A stretch of DNA of 24,147 nucleotides. Origin: JANRIC01 sp033765345 (GTDB taxonomy: Bacteria; Bacteroidota; Bacteroidia; Cytophagales; Microscillaceae). The first letter of the stretch is position 1, and every line of letters begins with the position of its first letter. Made by a program: the position numbers and the translations under genes. Positions 23,605 through 24,147 of this stretch are shown here, one piece after another. The stretch spans positions 1-24,147 of the forward strand of contig JANRIC010000025.1 of the NCBI GenBank assembly GCA_033765345.1, written 5' to 3'. The notes under the pieces were generated by a model that was given only the letters and a program-made list of their open reading frames with translations, was not told where the DNA came from and made no database searches.

Positions 23605-23934
23605 ATGAAGTTTGAAGTATTTCAAAGTGAAAATAATGAAAAACACTATTTTCGCTTAAAAGCACAAAATGGACAGGTAATTCTTTCCAGCCAAGGTTAT
23701 GCAGGAAAAGACGGCTGCGAGGGCGGCATTGAGTCCGTCCGAAAAAATGCCATGGATGATGCTATGTTTGAGCGAAAAGAAAGCGAAAACGGCAAGTTTT
23801 TTTTCAATTTAAAGGCCGGAAACGGTCAGATCATCGGTAGCAGCCAAATGTATACCACCAAAGCTGCGATGGAAAAAGGAATAGAGTCCGTAAAAAATGC
23901 CGCCCCTCAAGCGGTCATCGCAACGGTTAAGTAA
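23605..23934 (+). CDS. YegP-like DUF1508 tandem-domain protein
   Basis: The 109-aa protein consists of two copies of the DUF1508 (YegP) unit, about 1-53 and 54-103. Each has the core pattern F-x-L-K-A-x-N-G-Q-I/V-I-x-S-S-Q-x-Y, then a segment ending in GIESV-K-N-A. In this family each copy folds as a small beta-beta-beta-alpha sheet, and a biological role is not established. There is no signal peptide, so the protein is cytoplasmic. It follows the VWA gene by 106 nt but has A/T-rich upstream sequence with TACATTGG, close to a -7 box, so it may be transcribed alone. A stem-loop follows at 23944-23972. Confidence 0.88.
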   Translation: MKFEVFQSENNEKHYFRLKAQNGQVILSSQGYAGKDGCEGGIESVRKNAMDDAMFERKESENGKFFFNLKAGNGQIIGSSQMYTTKAAMEKGIESVKNAAPQAVIATVK

Positions 23935-23943
23935 GTAAATCAA

Positions 23944-23972
23944 ACATACCGGAGGGCAACATTCCGGTATGT
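23944..23972 (+). terminator. Stem-loop after the YegP-like gene
   Basis: Perfect 10-bp stem acataccgga/tccggtatgt with a 9-nt loop, starting 10 nt after the stop codon. It lacks a T-tract, so it may be a weak terminator or an mRNA 3' stabiliser. Confidence 0.55.
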
Positions 23973-24086
23973 CTTGCCTAAAAACAATTTTCTAATGAGG
24001 TCAAATAAACTTTGGTTCTCTGACAAATTTTGTGGGTGACACATCTTGATTAGACTTGCTATCCACTAAACATTTGAAAGAATTGC

Positions 24087-24134
24087 TTGCCACGAATGCA
24101 CGAATAAGGGCGTTTATTCGTGCATTCGTGGCAA
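24087..24134. repeat. Perfect 21-bp inverted repeat with internal 8-nt tandem
   Basis: Arms at 24087-24107 and 24114-24134 are exact reverse complements around a 6-nt loop (gggcgt). Each arm holds a near tandem of the unit cacgaatg/cacgaata. The absence of a T-tract on either strand argues against a terminator. The cacgaatgcacgaat motif is familiar to me from dispersed intergenic repeats of many Bacteroidota, so a REP-like element is likely. Confidence 0.75.
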
Positions 24135-24147
24135 AATTGATCATCAA

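Noticed and set aside
1..24147. CRISPR array, prophage or biosynthetic gene cluster
   Set aside because: No regularly spaced repeats, cas genes, phage structural genes or synthase modules were seen.

Overview
The window looks like chromosome from a member of the Bacteroidota, most likely a Cytophagales-type bacterium. Evidence: a short primary sigma factor lacking region 1.1 (287 aa) encoded next to pnp and rpsO; a Bacteroidota-style conserved protein directly upstream of dapA; bacillithiol deacetylase BshB1; a single LptF/LptG-like permease; a tRNA without encoded CCA, preceded by an exact TAnnTTTG -7 box; AT-rich spacers and weak Shine-Dalgarno sequences. No prophage, complete insertion sequence, CRISPR array or rRNA is visible.

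Layout. 1-774 is gene-poor and accessory in look: a 70-aa antitoxin-like gene whose partner seems decayed to a 32-codon remnant, plus four inverted repeats, one of which (449-556) resembles a miniature inverted-repeat element. 775-9476 is a minus-strand housekeeping block, in transcription order: START-like protein, LptF/G permease, rpsO, pnp, rpoD, trxB, a secreted LysM/M23 peptidase and bshB1. Strong hairpins separate rpsO from pnp and pnp from rpoD. 9580-9652 is tRNA-Met(CAT) with a good promoter and terminator, divergent from that block. 9908-14862 holds mostly plus-strand genes: arfB, a divergent UbiA-like membrane protein, an unrecognised 276-aa protein, a DUF6913-like protein, dapA and an unrecognised 124-aa protein; the 3-methyladenine DNA glycosylase gene lies among them on the minus strand. 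14998-16492 has a TerB-like helical protein and a MeaB GTPase on the minus strand. 16633-23498 is a plus-strand cluster of envelope proteins: a CHASE2 sensor without an output domain, an overlapping FecR-like/TPR lipoprotein-sized secreted protein, a secreted protein of unknown function, a TPR protein and an 861-aa secreted VWA protein. A YegP-like DUF1508 protein follows, and the window ends in a perfect 21-bp inverted repeat.

How the genes work together. The minus-strand block combines translation (S15), RNA decay (PNPase), transcription initiation (sigma), thiol redox balance (thioredoxin reductase, bacillithiol) and envelope upkeep (LPS transport, murein hydrolase). The most open questions are in the envelope cluster. 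The CHASE2/FecR-like pair is translationally coupled but has no recognisable kinase or cyclase. The VWA protein carries about 640 N-terminal residues that I cannot assign to a family. I did not find a clear new multi-gene system. The best candidates are the CHASE2/FecR-like pair and the repeat-rich, toxin-remnant left end.
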